Below are positions 1 through 7,997 of a DNA stretch of 64,000 bases, one piece after another. The notes under the pieces were generated by a model. It was not told the origin of the DNA, ran no database searches, and saw only the letters and a program-made list of their open reading frames with translations. The position numbers were made by a program, and so were the translations under genes. Source of the stretch: Acidimicrobiaceae bacterium (GTDB lineage Bacteria; Actinomycetota; Acidimicrobiia; Acidimicrobiales; Acidimicrobiaceae); contig JABEUN010000079.1 of assembly GCA_013044385.1 (NCBI GenBank), positions 1-64,000 on the forward strand, read 5' to 3'. Each line of letters opens with the position of its first letter. Position 1 is the stretch's first letter.

Positions 1-21
1 ACTGAGTTTTTACAGAGAGAA

Positions 22-645
22 CTAGATCGGTAAAACCCGCTTCGGCGCCTTTTCGATCACGTGATCGATGAAGCCGTACTCAAGCGCCTCCTGGGCAGTG
101 AACCAACGATCCCTCTCGGAGTCGGCCTCTATCCTCTCCAGCGGCTGTCCGGTATGAAAAGAAATCCTCTCGGCGAGCATCTTCTTCATGTAGACGATCT
201 GCTCAGCCTGGATCGCGATATCAGCAGCCTGGCCCTGCATCTGAGCCGACGGCTGGTGCATCAGAATCCTCGAATGCGGCAGCGCATAGCGTTTGCCAGG
301 TGTACCGGCACACAGCAGAAACTGGCCCATGGAGGCAGCCATACCGATACAGATGGTCTGGATGTCACAACTCACGTACTGCATGGTGTCGTAGATGGCG
401 AGTCCGTCTATTACAGAGCCACCGGGCGAGTTGATGTAGATAGAGATGTCCTTGTCGGGCTCCTCAGCGGCAAGAAGCACCAACTGCGCACAGATTAAAT
501 TGGCTGAGGTCTGGTCGACTTGGGTCCCCAAGAAGACGATCCTCTCGGCGAGCAACTGCTGGTAAACGTCAGCAGTACGGAGTTCAGCTCCAGCCATCTT
601 CATAGCGTCCATCCGATCGGCTCCCTGAATGAATTTCTTAGACAT
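22..645 (-). CDS. clpP: ATP-dependent Clp protease proteolytic subunit ClpP
   Basis: This is the serine peptidase of the cytoplasmic Clp machine, which degrades proteins unfolded by ClpX or ClpC. The 207-residue length is normal for the family. The nucleophile Ser105 lies in GMAASMG, the catalytic His130 in ILMHQPS, and the Asp179 candidate in ERDRWF. The INSPGGS strand that lines the active site is at residues 71-77. The ATG start has no better alternative. The next gene upstream is a tRNA on the other strand, so its promoter should lie in 646-754. Actinobacteria often carry two clpP genes in tandem; the window stops just downstream, so a second copy cannot be checked here. Confidence 0.97.
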   Translation of the reverse strand: MSKKFIQGADRMDAMKMAGAELRTADVYQQLLAERIVFLGTQVDQTSANLICAQLVLLAAEEPDKDISIYINSPGGSVIDGLAIYDTMQYVSCDIQTICIGMAASMGQFLLCAGTPGKRYALPHSRILMHQPSAQMQGQAADIAIQAEQIVYMKKMLAERISFHTGQPLERIEADSERDRWFTAQEALEYGFIDHVIEKAPKRVLPI

Positions 646-754
646 GATCTAGACGCTAGCGGAGACTGAGAAGTTCTCGCACATTCGGCAATATAGCTCT
701 TAGCCACGACCGGCGAGAACCACACGGTCGCTCAAGCGCTAATGTGTAGCTGTT

Positions 755-839
755 GCGGGCGTGGCGAAATTGGCAGACGCGCTAGGTTTAGGTCCTAGTG
801 CCGAAAGGCTTGGGAGTTCGAGTCTCCCCGCCCGCACCA
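755..839 (+). tRNA. tRNA-Leu (anticodon UAG)
   Basis: The acceptor stem pairs 755-761 with 829-835, followed by discriminator A836 and an encoded CCA (837-839). The anticodon stem pairs 782-786 with 794-798; its seven-base loop carries TAG at 789-791, which reads CUA leucine codons. A long variable arm and a TTCGAGT T-loop are present, as expected for class II tRNA-Leu. Confidence 0.96.
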
Positions 840-899
840 AGGAGTTGGACTGGCCCATCAGTTCATTTGGCGGGTAGTCCGCAAACTATAAAACGCAAA

Positions 900-927
900 G
901 ACCCGCCACCCAAACGGGTGACGGGTC
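900..927 (-). terminator. Hairpin between tRNA-Leu and the convergent secreted-protein gene
   Basis: Bases 900-911 pair with 916-927 with one mismatch around an AAAC loop, a GC-rich stem. Reading on the minus strand, a short T-rich stretch follows (around 889-893), so it best suits the end of the minus-strand gene at 1019-1564. The T-run is interrupted, so this is a moderate candidate. Confidence 0.45.
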
Positions 928-1018
928 CGGGGAATCTGTCAGAGGTGAAGTTCCGGCGAACGGAAAACCTGACCACAAGCCCGCGTTCGTCGATCTTGGC
1001 CCCTCAGTTAAGGGCAGG

Positions 1019-1564
1019 TCAGGCTGCAGCCGAACCGGTTGAGGTCGGACTAGCCGTTATCACCCTCGAATGGACTGCCCAAAGGGTCCCATCCCGGCTA
1101 ACCATAAAGACCCTTGCCGACGGATCGGCCTCGAGCTGTGCCTCGGTCAGCCCAAGGAACCTCGTGGTCGGAGCTATGTTAATGGTCACATTGCCGACTC
1201 CAAGTTCGGATATCGTGATAGCCGACGATGTCGCCGAGACGAGTTTTCCACGATCGAGTGTGATGGTCACCAATTGGCCAGTTTTGTGTGAGTAGATCTC
1301 GACCGATCCATGGACAGCCCTGTTGAGCAGAGTCCGTCGGTGCTGACCAGTCGTGGTAGACGAACTCGGGGTCGAGCCAGAAGGCGTACCTACAACCTGT
1401 GTTGTAGGCGAGGCCTGGGGTATCGAAGCCGAGACGTTCGACGATGTGATCTGAACTGCCGCTGTACCAACTGCCGCCGTGGCTAACAAGCCGGTAGCAG
1501 TCAGTGCAACGGTCCTTTTGCTGACGGATAGCTTTGAGATGAGATTCGGAATTATTTTGGTCAT
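1019..1564 (-). CDS. Secreted or membrane-anchored hypothetical protein
   Basis: I do not recognise a named family. The 181-residue protein starts with a basic segment and a hydrophobic helix (about residues 17-38), typical of a Sec signal or single anchor. A Ser/Thr/Pro-rich linker follows (about 45-75), then a small beta-rich domain with repeated V-T-I-T / V-T-I-N strands and the segment RVFMVSRDGTLWAVHSRV near the C-terminus. This resembles small extracytoplasmic beta domains such as DUF5666, but only loosely. It stands alone, convergent with the tRNA gene and followed by a candidate terminator. It should act outside the cytoplasmic membrane. Confidence 0.7.
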   Translation of the reverse strand: MTKIIPNLISKLSVSKRTVALTATGLLATAAVGTAAVQITSSNVSASIPQASPTTQVVGTPSGSTPSSSTTTGQHRRTLLNRAVHGSVEIYSHKTGQLVTITLDRGKLVSATSSAITISELGVGNVTINIAPTTRFLGLTEAQLEADPSARVFMVSRDGTLWAVHSRVITASPTSTGSAAA

Positions 1565-1649
1565 GGCTATATTCTCATATCCAGATGTGAGTAGGAGCTA
1601 CGAGAACTGTTAGGGAAGTGTTAGGGTCGACTGGATAACAACCACCGGA

Positions 1650-2222
1650 TCAACCTGAGTTGGCTAGAAAGTCAACCAGCTTCGCTATGGCCCGCCCCCG
1701 ATGCGAGATTGAGGCCTTCTCAGACACCCCCATCTCGGCAAATGTCCGACCGTCACCATCGTCTGGGATAAAGACAGGATCGTAGCCAAAGCCTCCAGAT
1801 CCGGTTGAAACGTACGCTATCTGTCCAGTCGTCTCTCCACGAAAGCTACTGAATGTGCCGTCTGGAAATGCGATGGTTATGACGCAAACGAACTTAGCTT
1901 CACGGTTAACTGATCCATCCAGCTCTCCTAGAAGTTTGGCGACATTCTCCTCGTCGGTTGCAAATTCACCTGCATATCGAGCTGAAAAGACCCCGGGCCT
2001 ATCGCCGAGAGCAGCAACTTCAAGACCGGAGTCGTCAGCTATTGCTGTCGCGGACGTCGCTTCGGCAATTGTCTGGGCCTTGAGGACCGAGTTACCCTCG
2101 AAGCTGTCCATTGTCTCATCTATCTCAGCGATCCAGTCGGGCCTAGGGAGCACATCGAACCCACTTAGGAGCGAACCCAGCTCCGCAGCCTTCTTTGGAT
2201 TGGCGGTGGCGAGATAGATCAA
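1650..2222 (-). CDS. rdgB: dITP/XTP pyrophosphatase, RdgB/HAM1 family
   Basis: It hydrolyses non-canonical purine triphosphates (dITP, XTP) to monophosphates and so keeps deaminated bases out of DNA and RNA. The family signature is complete: TANPKK at 6-11, FEGNS at 41-45, DDSGLEV at 63-69, GFGYDPV at 144-150 and SHR at 173-175. The 190-residue length is normal. Its ATG overlaps the stop of rph by four bases, so the two are translationally coupled. It is the last gene of the mec-cysO-cysM-murI-rph-rdgB run, an order also known in mycobacteria. Confidence 0.96.
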   Translation of the reverse strand: MIYLATANPKKAAELGSLLSGFDVLPRPDWIAEIDETMDSFEGNSVLKAQTIAEATSATAIADDSGLEVAALGDRPGVFSARYAGEFATDEENVAKLLGELDGSVNREAKFVCVITIAFPDGTFSSFRGETTGQIAYVSTGSGGFGYDPVFIPDDGDGRTFAEMGVSEKASISHRGRAIAKLVDFLANSG

Positions 2223-2965
2223 CGGCTACCGACCTTCCTCGGGGACGGTGGTTGGGAAAGTACACCCTCTTGGATCTCGATGAGTCTTCCGATGCCTAGC
2301 TCCGCGACCTTGATCATGTCGACCAGATGTGTCTTTGAGAATGTCCTGTCCTCCGCCGTCCCCTGGAGTTCGACGAATCGACCACTTCCGTCCATGACTA
2401 TGTTCATGTCGACCTCGGCCGTCGAATCCTCGGAATAGTCGAGGTCCAGCAACACCTCATCGTTGACGACGCCAACCGAGACAGCTGCACACCTAGACAG
2501 CATTGGACTGTCCCGTATGACCTTGTTCTCTAGTAGCCTCGTCGTCGCATCAAAAAGCGCGACATACGCACCGGTGATAGAGGCAGTCCTCGTCCCACCG
2601 TCGGCCTGGAGTACGTCGCAGTCAACGCTCAACTGCAGTTCGCCCAACTTTGCGAGATCTACACTCGACCTGAGCGCCCTGCCTATCAGTCTTTGGATCT
2701 CCTGGGTTCGCCCTGACTGCTTACCCTTGACTGACTCTCTTGGAACCCTCTCCGGAGACGAGCCTGGAAGCATCGAATACTCGGCGGTGACCCAACCCTT
2801 TCCGGTACCCCTAAGCCATATCGGAGGTCTCGCCTCCATCGAAACGGTGCAGAGCACGCGGGTTTTCCCGGCTGTGATCAGGGCAGACCCCAGAGCCATC
2901 TCGGTGAAGTCCCTCACTATCTCGATGGGCCTCAGCTCATTTGCGGCGCGGCCGTCAGTTCTCAT
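2219..2965 (-). CDS. rph: Ribonuclease PH
   Basis: This phosphorolytic 3'-5' exoribonuclease trims tRNA 3' ends and RNA tails. The 248-residue protein begins with RTDGRAANELRP, the typical N-terminus. It carries SSPERVPRESVKGKQSGRTQ (phosphate and RNA-binding region), CDVLQADGGTRTASITGA and DLDYSEDSTAEVDMN, all hallmark blocks of the family. It lies 18 bp after murI and overlaps rdgB by four bases. A GGGAGA Shine-Dalgarno precedes the ATG. Nothing in it looks unusual. Confidence 0.97.
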   Translation of the reverse strand: MRTDGRAANELRPIEIVRDFTEMALGSALITAGKTRVLCTVSMEARPPIWLRGTGKGWVTAEYSMLPGSSPERVPRESVKGKQSGRTQEIQRLIGRALRSSVDLAKLGELQLSVDCDVLQADGGTRTASITGAYVALFDATTRLLENKVIRDSPMLSRCAAVSVGVVNDEVLLDLDYSEDSTAEVDMNIVMDGSGRFVELQGTAEDRTFSKTHLVDMIKVAELGIGRLIEIQEGVLSQPPSPRKVGSR

Positions 2966-2983
2966 AGCAGAAGTATCTCCCGG

Positions 2984-3808
2984 TCATTCCTGAACGTTCA
3001 GGTCACTGAAATCTAGATGCACGACGTTCACTACCGGCCTTTTGAGCAAAGCGGATGCGAAAGTGGCGAAGTCCTCAGCAGATCCAGAGGTGATATAAAG
3101 TTCATCTCCTTGGAGGTCCTCATCTCGTCCCGATAGTCCGCCACCTTCAAGCATGTGATGTACCTCGAATGCCGTCTCCTCCGCCGAGGACACCAAAATC
3201 ACATCCCTGCCAACTACGTCCTGAATTGCCCTTGCGAGAAAGGGATAATGGGTACAACCGAGAAGAAGGGTATCCACTTTCGCATCGATAAGAGGTTGCA
3301 GAAGTATCCTTGCTAGCACACGTGCTGACTCGGTATCTGCTTCCCCCGTCTCTACGAGTTCGACGAATCCGGGACAAGCCTGACAGTTCAACTCTACGGA
3401 AGGATCGACTTTTAGAAAAGCCCGCTGATACGCACCCGAACCGATTGTCCCGACGGTACCTATGACGCCAACTCTGCTGGAACCCGAAACAATCGATGCC
3501 GCTCGGACCCCTGCGTCGATTACGCCGATGACAGGAACCGGAAGTTCCTCTGAAAGTCGCTCGAGAGCCGCAGCGGCCGCAGTGTTACAGGCTACAACCA
3601 CAAGTTTGACGTCGTGTGCAGTAACCAGATGGCCTGCGATCTCCGATGCGTACTCGGCTACGACATCCTGATTCTTAGAGCCATATGGGTAACGTGCGGT
3701 GTCCCCAAAGTAGACCGTGGACTCCCACGGTAGGAGGTCTCTCACAGCCGCCAAGATGCTCAGTCCACCGAGCCCGGAGTCAAAGATGCCGATAGGTCTG
3801 CGATCCAC
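2984..3808 (-). CDS. murI: Glutamate racemase
   Basis: It interconverts L- and D-glutamate without cofactor and supplies D-Glu for peptidoglycan. The two catalytic cysteines sit in VACNTAA (Cys74) and GCTHYP (Cys185), and the N-terminal GIFDSGLGG is at 7-15. The 274-residue length is standard. It sits between the flavin oxidase gene (64 bp upstream) and rph (18 bp downstream). In mycobacteria murI occupies the same place between cysM and rph, which supports the assignment. Confidence 0.97.
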   Translation of the reverse strand: MDRRPIGIFDSGLGGLSILAAVRDLLPWESTVYFGDTARYPYGSKNQDVVAEYASEIAGHLVTAHDVKLVVVACNTAAAAALERLSEELPVPVIGVIDAGVRAASIVSGSSRVGVIGTVGTIGSGAYQRAFLKVDPSVELNCQACPGFVELVETGEADTESARVLARILLQPLIDAKVDTLLLGCTHYPFLARAIQDVVGRDVILVSSAEETAFEVHHMLEGGGLSGRDEDLQGDELYITSGSAEDFATFASALLKRPVVNVVHLDFSDLNVQE

Positions 3809-3872
3809 AGAGACAGCCTAGGGACCGACCGTACCGTAGGTGTCGAGTGAATTGCCTATCTCAATCCTCTCC

Positions 3873-5072
3873 TCAACGATCCCCCGGTCGATCCAACATC
3901 GTGCGATCTAGTTCGTCTGCAGAGTCGACACCGATCAGCAGAAGACTCAGCCTAAGTTCGGTAAGCACCTCAATCAGATAACACGCAAGGCCAACCGGAC
4001 CGCCGGCCGCAAAGGCCCAAGCTGCGAATCGACCTATCCCGACTGCTGATGCACCCAGACACATCGCCGTAAGCACATCGGTACCAGTTCTCACACCTCC
4101 ATCTGCTGCCACCGACGGATCACAAGACGACTCAAGCTCGGCAAACAGCGAGTCGGCGGTAGACCTGATCCTGTCCAGTTGCCTTCCGCCATGGGTCGAA
4201 AATAGCCCGCCGGCTGCACCATGTTCCATGGCAGCCCTCAGGTCCGATGCCCTGGAGACCCCTTTGACGACTACAGGCAACCCGCCCACACCAACTAAGT
4301 GAGAGACCGCTGTCATTCCTACCGTCTTGTCCTGTGAGAGCGAGTTGATACGACCCCTCGGCTGAAACAGGGAAGATTTCCCCTCAGTCGAACCATCCAA
4401 ACCCTTGCCCATCCGCTCGTACACCACCTCCGGATAGGTATCTGGAAGCGAGAAGCTCTCCCGTCTGTCATTCAACCTGATACCGATGGTCGGTGTGTCG
4501 ATGGTTAGAAGAACAGCAGCGAATCCACACTCCTTCGCCTCCTGAACCAGCGCATCTGAGATCGACGAATCCTCCATCTGGTAGACCTGGAACATCGGTA
4601 ACCAGCGTCTATCAGCTCCTGAACGGCCCAACTGCTCAAGTGCTGCTTGATGCCAAAGTGGGAGCTGGCTACGCAGCCTCTCTACGGCTGAGGTGTCATA
4701 ATAGGCCTCGGCCACCTTGGGAATCGGAACCGATGTCCGTGTCGAAAGCGCGTACCCGACATTCACAAGGGCTGCGGCCTGGGCCATGCCTGACTCTGCC
4801 TCGACGCGAAGGAGGCTCTGGCACGCCATCGGCGATATGAACACCGGGTTGGGGAGTTCCATGCCTGCAAATTCAACATCCGTTGAGGTATCTCCACGGG
4901 TCTCCGGTATTTTAGGCACGAACCTGAACCGCTTCCAACTCTCAGCCGACTCCGACATGGTCACCTGCTCAAGAGCTCCCCCGCTGTAATAGCCGAACGC
5001 CCCTGGATCCAGTGCGGCCCTAGCCGCGCCGATCGTATCGCCATAGATAAAGTTGAAGCTGTCTTTGGTCAC
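3873..5072 (-). CDS. FMN-dependent alpha-hydroxy-acid oxidase or dehydrogenase (lactate oxidase-like)
   Basis: This is a TIM-barrel flavoprotein oxidising an alpha-hydroxy acid such as lactate to the keto acid; the substrate cannot be fixed from sequence. Family marks in the 399 residues are the N-terminal GAFGYYSGGA, PVFISPMA, the FQVYQ strand, VVVKGV with the flavin Lys, and the active-site block STHGGRQLD with the catalytic His and Arg. The usual Asn before that His is Thr here. The C-terminal GVRTGTDV and GRF phosphate-binding segments are present. It lies between cysM (82 bp away) and murI (64 bp away) on the same strand, where mycobacteria have a rhomboid protease gene. It differs clearly from the LldD-like protein at 19268-20530. 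Confidence 0.85.
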   Translation of the reverse strand: MTKDSFNFIYGDTIGAARAALDPGAFGYYSGGALEQVTMSESAESWKRFRFVPKIPETRGDTSTDVEFAGMELPNPVFISPMACQSLLRVEAESGMAQAAALVNVGYALSTRTSVPIPKVAEAYYDTSAVERLRSQLPLWHQAALEQLGRSGADRRWLPMFQVYQMEDSSISDALVQEAKECGFAAVLLTIDTPTIGIRLNDRRESFSLPDTYPEVVYERMGKGLDGSTEGKSSLFQPRGRINSLSQDKTVGMTAVSHLVGVGGLPVVVKGVSRASDLRAAMEHGAAGGLFSTHGGRQLDRIRSTADSLFAELESSCDPSVAADGGVRTGTDVLTAMCLGASAVGIGRFAAWAFAAGGPVGLACYLIEVLTELRLSLLLIGVDSADELDRTMLDRPGDR

Positions 5073-5154
5073 AGTTCGAAACTATGCGCGAACTAGAGCC
5101 ACTTCACCAAATCCTCTCTGCAAACAGGTTCGATTGAATCGGTTAGCGCCTTGG

Positions 5155-6111
5155 CTAGAAGTAGATCGTCGATCGAGCTCTTTCGGTCACCTCATCGATG
5201 TCGTCAGTCCAGGCCCCGCTCGAAAGGTACTTCCAGCCACCGTCGCAGACGATGGTGACGATCACCCCCTCGTCTATGGTCGCAGCGCACTTGGCAGCAC
5301 CTGCCATAATCGCTCCGGATGAGATACCGCCGAAGACGCCAACCTCCGTTAGGCGTTTGGTCCAAAAAATCGACTCCTTCGGCCCTACGATGGTCTTTCG
5401 ATCCAGAAGTTCAGCTCCATGGTTGTCGATGAAGACAGGCGGGATGTAGCCGTCGTCAAGGTTGCGGAGGCCGTCCACCATCTCCCCCGCTGGCGGCTCG
5501 ATAGCCCAGAGCTGTATCGCCGGATTCCTCTCCTTCAAGTAACGTCCCACACCCATTAGGGTTCCCGAGGTTCCGAGCCCCGCCACGAAGTGGGTGACCT
5601 CCGGGACATCACGATAGATCTCCGGCCCCGTGGACTCATAGTGGGCCCTTGGGTTAGCGGGGTTCCCGTATTGGTAAAGAAAGATGTACTCCGGGTTCTC
5701 CGCTGCGAGCTTTTGGGCACGACGGACCGCTCCGTTGGATCCCTCCGACCCAGGTGACTCGATGATCTCCGCACCCCAAACCTTCAAAAGCTGCTTCCGT
5801 TCGATCGAGACATTCGAAGGAAGCACGATCTTCAACGAGTAGCCCTTGATCCGACACACCATCGCAAGCCCTATTCCAGTGTTTCCGGACGACGGTTCGA
5901 TGAGTATCTGCCCTGGAACACCCGGCATCAGGATTCCGTCCTTCTCCGCCTGTTCGATCATCGCTAGGGCGATCCTGTCTTTGATCGATCCGCCGGGGTT
6001 CTGGCCCTCGAGTTTCGCCATAATCCGAACCGATGGGTTCGGACTGAGACTCGAGACGTCCACGATAGGGGTGTTACCGATCATCTCCAAGATATTCGAG
6101 TAGTAGGCCAC
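5155..6111 (-). CDS. cysM: CysO-dependent cysteine synthase CysM
   Basis: This PLP enzyme makes cysteine; the mycobacterial orthologue uses O-phosphoserine and the thiocarboxylated carrier CysO instead of sulfide. The PLP lysine is K44 in GGSIKDR, the phosphate-binding loop SSGNTG is at 74-79, and QYGNPANP and FVAGLGTSGT match the CysM subtype better than CysK. The C-terminus CDGGWKYLSSGAW is also typical of this subtype. It starts 8 bp after cysO and follows mec, so carrier, synthase and protease genes are in one operon. The 318-residue length is normal. Confidence 0.95.
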   Translation of the reverse strand: MAYYSNILEMIGNTPIVDVSSLSPNPSVRIMAKLEGQNPGGSIKDRIALAMIEQAEKDGILMPGVPGQILIEPSSGNTGIGLAMVCRIKGYSLKIVLPSNVSIERKQLLKVWGAEIIESPGSEGSNGAVRRAQKLAAENPEYIFLYQYGNPANPRAHYESTGPEIYRDVPEVTHFVAGLGTSGTLMGVGRYLKERNPAIQLWAIEPPAGEMVDGLRNLDDGYIPPVFIDNHGAELLDRKTIVGPKESIFWTKRLTEVGVFGGISSGAIMAGAAKCAATIDEGVIVTIVCDGGWKYLSSGAWTDDIDEVTERARSTIYF

Positions 6112-6119
6112 GAAAGTTC

Positions 6120-6398
6120 TCAGAACTCCCCACCCGCTACGGCCGGCAAGATAGAGATCCTGTCTGCGGTTCCGACCTTTGTGTCCAAGGAGTTGAGGTA
6201 ACGAACGTCGTCGTCGTTGAGGTAGATGTTGACAAATTTGTGTAGCTCGCCATCGCTATCGAGAACCTGCATACCGAAGTCCGGAAACCGCGAAGATATA
6301 GAGGCGATTACCTCTCTGATCGATTCGCCCTCCACGATCAAGGTCGAATTACCACCTGCAGCACCCCTCAGTACCGTCGGTACTCGCACCTCTGCCAT
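6120..6398 (-). CDS. cysO: Sulfur carrier protein CysO with C-terminal two-residue extension
   Basis: This is a 92-residue beta-grasp (ThiS/MoaD-like) protein whose C-terminal Gly-Gly carries the thiocarboxylate for cysteine synthesis. The conserved HKFVNIYLNDDDVRYL and ISILPAVAGG segments are present. The reading frame goes on two codons beyond the diglycine and ends GGEF before TGA, so the functional end is masked. Known carriers with such tails need trimming by a JAMM peptidase; the neighbour mec encodes one. It lies 26 bp after mec and 8 bp before cysM. Confidence 0.93.
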   Translation of the reverse strand: MAEVRVPTVLRGAAGGNSTLIVEGESIREVIASISSRFPDFGMQVLDSDGELHKFVNIYLNDDDVRYLNSLDTKVGTADRISILPAVAGGEF

Positions 6399-6424
6399 AA
6401 GAGCCTCCCAATTGTTGACTATTC

Positions 6425-6835
6425 CTATCGTATTTTAGCGCTTTCCACGATCAACTGGGACTCGGCGATGACTCCGTCTCTGATTCTGTATGCCCTTACG
6501 TCAGGAAGATCCCTCCGCAACGAGACCAGTAGGTACCACCATTCCGGATCTGGGGCCTGCCTCACATCGGTCGGCGACGGGTAGGCCTCGGTGTGGGTAT
6601 GGGAGTGATAGACACCAACTATCTCCAAGCCGCTCGCCTCTGCGAACCTATCGGCTGCCAGCAGGTCCTTTGGTGCCACCGTGTAGATCCGGGCCGACGC
6701 AGCTTCATTGTTGGCTGGATAGGCGGTGTCTATTCGTCCCTGGTTTCCGATAAGCATTCCGCAGGCCTCGTAGGGATAACCGCGGATACAGTCAGCTACC
6801 ATCTTCTCGTAGGCAGATTCGGCAATTTCGAGCAT
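6425..6835 (-). CDS. mec: JAMM/Mov34 zinc peptidase Mec (CysO-cysteine peptidase)
   Basis: It releases cysteine from the CysO-cysteine adduct in the mycobacterial pathway. The JAMM motif is intact in the 136 residues: Glu23 in YEACGML, then HSHTHTEAYPSPTD with His77, His79 and Asp90. It is the first gene of the run mec-cysO-cysM and is divergent from smpB with only about 32 bp between start codons, so the smpB promoter probably lies inside this coding region. Given the extended tail on CysO, Mec may also trim the carrier; that is inference. Confidence 0.94.
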   Translation of the reverse strand: MLEIAESAYEKMVADCIRGYPYEACGMLIGNQGRIDTAYPANNEAASARIYTVAPKDLLAADRFAEASGLEIVGVYHSHTHTEAYPSPTDVRQAPDPEWWYLLVSLRRDLPDVRAYRIRDGVIAESQLIVESAKIR

Positions 6836-6867
6836 TGCTGAAAAACTAGTACGTCAGGGTGTACTCG

Positions 6868-7377
6868 ATGAGCAAACAGAACGCCAACAAGAAGCCGAAA
6901 GAGGTGCCAGAGGGTCGCCCTGTCGCTCAGAACAGAAAAGCACGCCACGACTACGAGATTCTCGAGACCTTCGAGGCGGGCCTTGTACTCGTCGGAAGCG
7001 AGGTCAAGTCCGTAAGGAGCGGCCGTTCCCAACTGCGAGACTCCTATGCCCGAGTGGAGAGCGGCGAACTCTGGGTACACAGCTTTCACATCCCGCCCTA
7101 TGAACAGGCCGTCGGTTTCGGGGCACACGATCCTGACAGACCCAAGAAGCTGCTGATGCATCGACTCGAGATCGACAGACTCTACAGCAAAGCCCAGCAA
7201 GGATCGCTGACCCTAGTTCCGCTAGCTGTCTACTTCAAGCAAGGCAGGGCCAAGATGGAGATCGCCCTTGCAAAAGGTCGCAAGTCTTACGATAAGAGAA
7301 AGGCCCTGGCCTCCCGAGATGCTGAGCGTGATATCAGGCGCGCCGCAGCCAGTGTGGGAGTCAGGATCAACGGCTGA
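6868..7377 (+). CDS. smpB: SsrA-binding protein SmpB
   Basis: SmpB binds tmRNA and brings it to stalled ribosomes for trans-translation. The 169-residue protein has the family blocks ARHDYEILETFEAGLVL, GSEVKSVR, DSYARV and the basic tail with KGRKSYDKR. The ATG at 6868 is preferred because a CAGGGT sequence lies 7 bases upstream; an in-frame GTG at 6859 is possible. The tmRNA gene follows 44 bp downstream, the classical pairing, and both point the same way. Confidence 0.96.
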   Translation: MSKQNANKKPKEVPEGRPVAQNRKARHDYEILETFEAGLVLVGSEVKSVRSGRSQLRDSYARVESGELWVHSFHIPPYEQAVGFGAHDPDRPKKLLMHRLEIDRLYSKAQQGSLTLVPLAVYFKQGRAKMEIALAKGRKSYDKRKALASRDAERDIRRAAASVGVRING

Positions 7378-7421
7378 GCTATACTGGTGTTCCCCCATTA
7401 CAAACAGTTCTGGGGAATGCA

Positions 7422-7762
7422 GGGGGTGACAGGCTTCGACTTCGGGTGTCGGAGGTAGGAGAAGCGAGCCGTGGTCTCCGGAACCACGTAAAAGAGCCGG
7501 AACAAAAATAAACGCCGAGCCACAGCTCGCACTCGCCGCTTAAGGCGACGTCCCTCTGACCTAGGTATCAGGGGTCAGACAGGGGCGTAATTTACTGAAA
7601 CTTACCTGACGTTCCGGGTCACCCGGGAGCCAAGGGAAACTTAGGGTGACAAGGTTTTGGTCGACTCGCCAGGAAATCGATCCGAACCTACTGATCCTGG
7701 ATGCGCTCGGAGAAGGCCTACCAAAGAACTGAAGGACGCGGGTTCAATTCCCGCCACCTCCA
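7422..7762 (+). ncRNA. ssrA: Transfer-messenger RNA (tmRNA)
   Basis: The tRNA-like ends pair 7422-7428 with 7755-7761, including the G3-U70 wobble that marks alanine charging; the discriminator is A7762 and CCA is not encoded. The T-arm is 7738-7754 with a TTCAATT loop. The tag reading frame resumes at GCC 7496-7498 and stops with TAA at 7541-7543, giving AGTKINAEPQLALAA, a 15-residue tag ending in the ALAA degron. The length of about 341 nt and the position right after smpB fit the family. The resume codon is assigned by analogy with Streptomyces tags. Confidence 0.95.
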
Positions 7763-7768
7763 CTAGAG

Positions 7769-7806
7769 GGGGCCCCGGTAATCCGGGTCCCCACTGCCGA
7801 GTTTTT
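7769..7806 (+). terminator. Rho-independent terminator after ssrA
   Basis: Bases 7769-7778 pair with 7783-7792 (one mismatch, TAAT loop), followed after about nine bases by a run of five T at 7802-7806. It sits directly behind the tmRNA gene. The gap between stem and T-run is longer than usual. Confidence 0.6.
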
Positions 7807-7997
7807 GGTGTTGGATTTCCAACATTCAACTCGCATCGAATAACGGTTCTGAGTAGCGATTACGACTCCGCTCTCCTCAGCCCTACCGAGGAGGACGTTC
7901 ACCCGCACCACTTTCAATGAGTCAGGCGGGGTCGTCGCAAAGTTTGCAATCTCCTCACCGACCAGAACTCGCATGATCCACACGGGTACAATTCGGT

